Shown here in pieces: positions 6,726-7,789 of a DNA stretch of 7,789 bases. A model generated the notes under the pieces. The model ran no database searches and had not been told where the DNA came from. It saw nothing but the letters and a program-made list of their open reading frames with translations. Position numbers and translations under genes: made by a program. The stretch's first letter is position 1. Each line of letters opens with the position of its first letter. This stretch comes from Bacteroidales bacterium (lineage in GTDB: Bacteria; Bacteroidota; Bacteroidia; Bacteroidales; Muribaculaceae). The stretch is from the NCBI GenBank assembly GCA_900766975.1, contig CAAFXO010000059.1, positions 1-7,789 of the forward strand, in the 5' to 3' direction.

Positions 6726-7676
6726 ATGATTGATTTACATAGTTCTTATCGAGCTGAGAATACGATGCGGGAGTTGATCCGCGATAATAATCTGCTGCTG
6801 ATGACTATCAGCCGCTTTAATATCGCTTTCGGTTTCGGAGATAGCACCATTCGCGATGCCTGTTATGCCAATCTGGTCGACCCCGATACGTTCCTCGCTG
6901 TCTGTAACTTGCTCAGTGGTAGGGAGTATAATGCCTATCCGGTGTCTCTGCCGGCTCTCATCGAGTATCTCAAACGTGCTCATGCCTCGTTCATCGAAAT
7001 CTCTCTCCCCAAGATACGCCAGAAGATCATCGAGGCTATCAATTATTCCGAAACCAATGAGGTGTCGTTCCTTCTGATCAAGTTTTTCGACGATTATGTC
7101 GCCGATGTGCGCAAACACCTTGATAATGAGAATGATCAGGTGTTCAGCTACGTCGAGAGACTCCTTGCCGGCGATAAGGATATGGCTTATAGCATCTCGG
7201 AGTTCTCGATCGACCATGACCACATGGGCTCGCAACTCAATGAACTGAAGGATATCTTTATCTATCACTATTCCCAACGAGGAAATGCGCTCCTCAGTGC
7301 AGTCTTGTTTGATATCATCAATCTTGAGAAGGACCTTATGAGCCATTTTGAGGTGGAAACCAGGCTCTTCATTCCGGCTGTCGAAAAATTGGAATCTCGC
7401 CTCAAGTCAGGGAAAGCCAAGGGTAAACATTCGAGACAGAGTGATAGCAATGATGTGAGACTCGATTCTCTCGGTGCACGCGAGAAGGAGATTATCGCCT
7501 GCGTGGCAAAGGGATTGTCTAATAAGGAAATTGCCGACGAGTTATGCCTCTCTGTGCATACAGTCACCACACATCGCAAAAATATCAGCGCCAAACTCGG
7601 AATACATTCCACAGCCGGCCTGGCGATCTTCGCCGTAATCCATCACCTCGTAGAACTAAAAGACCTAAATCCCTAA
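6726..7676 (+). CDS. RIC-like hemerythrin-domain regulator with LuxR-type HTH
   Basis: Predicted cytoplasmic one-component transcription regulator of 316 residues. Residues about 12-64 resemble the ScdA_N domain of iron-sulfur repair proteins (NLLLMTISRFNI, then a GDSTIRDAC segment), but the family's Cys-Cys pair is replaced by A34-F35. Residues about 74-222 form a hemerythrin-like four-helix domain with all six expected di-iron ligands: H86, H131 and E135 (HxxxE), H164 (in DHDH), H207 and E211 (HxxxE). I recall E. coli YtfE using H84, H129, E133, H160, H204 and E208, so the spacing is nearly the same. A polar linker (225-245) leads to a LuxR/GerE helix-turn-helix (246-304) with REKEII, GLSNKEIA, SVHTVTTHRKNI and KLGI. 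There is no response-regulator receiver domain. I infer that an iron centre senses NO, O2 or redox state and changes DNA binding; the targets are unknown. The ATG at 6726 was chosen over an in-frame TTG at 6708. No Shine-Dalgarno is visible. It is transcribed away from the ABC-F gene, and its stop lies four bases before a 9-bp repeat array. Confidence 0.9.
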   Translation: MIDLHSSYRAENTMRELIRDNNLLLMTISRFNIAFGFGDSTIRDACYANLVDPDTFLAVCNLLSGREYNAYPVSLPALIEYLKRAHASFIEISLPKIRQKIIEAINYSETNEVSFLLIKFFDDYVADVRKHLDNENDQVFSYVERLLAGDKDMAYSISEFSIDHDHMGSQLNELKDIFIYHYSQRGNALLSAVLFDIINLEKDLMSHFEVETRLFIPAVEKLESRLKSGKAKGKHSRQSDSNDVRLDSLGAREKEIIACVAKGLSNKEIADELCLSVHTVTTHRKNISAKLGIHSTAGLAIFAVIHHLVELKDLNP

Positions 7677-7677
7677 A

Positions 7678-7789
7678 AACGTTCCTAACGTTCCTGACGT
7701 TCCTGACGTTCCTGACGTTCCTAACGTTCCTAACGTTCCTAACGTTCCTAACGTTCCTAACGTTCCTAACGTTCCTAACGTTCCTAACG
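7678..7789. repeat. 9-bp tandem repeat array (minisatellite), continues past window end
   Basis: From 7681 there are 12 complete 9-bp units and the first base of a thirteenth. Units 1 and 5-12 are GTTCCTAAC and units 2-4 are GTTCCTGAC. A partial AAC precedes the first unit (7678-7680). There is no other variation, which points to recent expansion or homogenisation. Junctions form AACGTT nine times and GACGTT three times, plus one cut by the window edge. One of the three reading frames on the plus strand is closed by a stop in every unit; the other two are open, encoding VPN/VPD or FLT repeats. The array starts right after the regulator gene's stop codon, where a terminator would be expected, and I see no conventional terminator before it. 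Its total length is unknown. Confidence 0.95.

Noticed and set aside
6735..7346. 203-codon minus-strand open frame opposite the regulator gene
   Set aside because: It is antisense to a gene with all RIC ligands and a LuxR domain. The protein shows no recognisable domain.
7678..7789. CRISPR array or telomere-like end
   Set aside because: There are no spacers between the 9-bp units, so it is not CRISPR. Nothing in the window indicates a linear replicon end; the window simply stops inside the array.

Overview
This window looks like chromosomal DNA from a member of the Bacteroidales (phylum Bacteroidota). The evidence is the TAnnTTTG-type -7 promoter elements, the absence of Shine-Dalgarno sequences before the starts, and the protein types present: a ComEC without a metallo-beta-lactamase tail, a 663-residue M13 peptidase, and a RIC-like LuxR regulator. 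I cannot name the genus. A gut Muribaculaceae- or Porphyromonadaceae-like bacterium is a reasonable guess, but it is only inference.

Layout. Four genes lie head to tail on the minus strand and fill positions 1-6627. In transcription order they are an ABC-F ATPase (4669-6627), an M13 zinc metallopeptidase without a signal peptide (2586-4577), shikimate dehydrogenase aroE (1840-2592) and the competence channel comEC (1843 down to 1, its 3' end outside the window). The last three overlap (7 nt for peptidase/aroE, 4 nt ATGA for aroE/comEC), so they look translationally coupled. A 91-nt gap between the ABC-F gene and the peptidase gene holds a 23-bp-period duplication and no clear terminator or promoter. 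Read-through from the ABC-F gene is possible.

On the plus strand, divergent from the ABC-F gene, is a 316-residue one-component regulator (6726-7676). It has a ScdA_N-like region that has lost its cysteine pair, a hemerythrin-like/RIC domain with all six candidate di-iron ligands, and a LuxR-type helix-turn-helix. The 98-bp divergent spacer carries a perfect 18-bp palindrome that places the same TAATTTTG -7 element on both strands.

Four bases after the regulator's stop codon a 9-bp tandem repeat begins (GTTCCTAAC, with GTTCCTGAC in units 2-4). It runs off the end of the window after 12 full units. Each junction forms AACGTT or GACGTT, so the array is dense in CpG. It contains a 16-nt stretch that matches, as I remember it, the core of the mouse TLR9 agonist ODN 1826.

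Together the genes suggest ordinary housekeeping functions (ribosome-associated ATPase, peptide turnover, aromatic synthesis, DNA uptake) beside a probable NO/O2/redox-responsive regulator. The most unusual items are the terminal minisatellite and the RIC-LuxR regulator with its palindromic divergent promoter. Three further short tandem duplications (9-bp, 12-bp and 23-bp periods) suggest that replication slippage is frequent in this genome. I see no RNA genes, CRISPR arrays, insertion sequences or phage genes.
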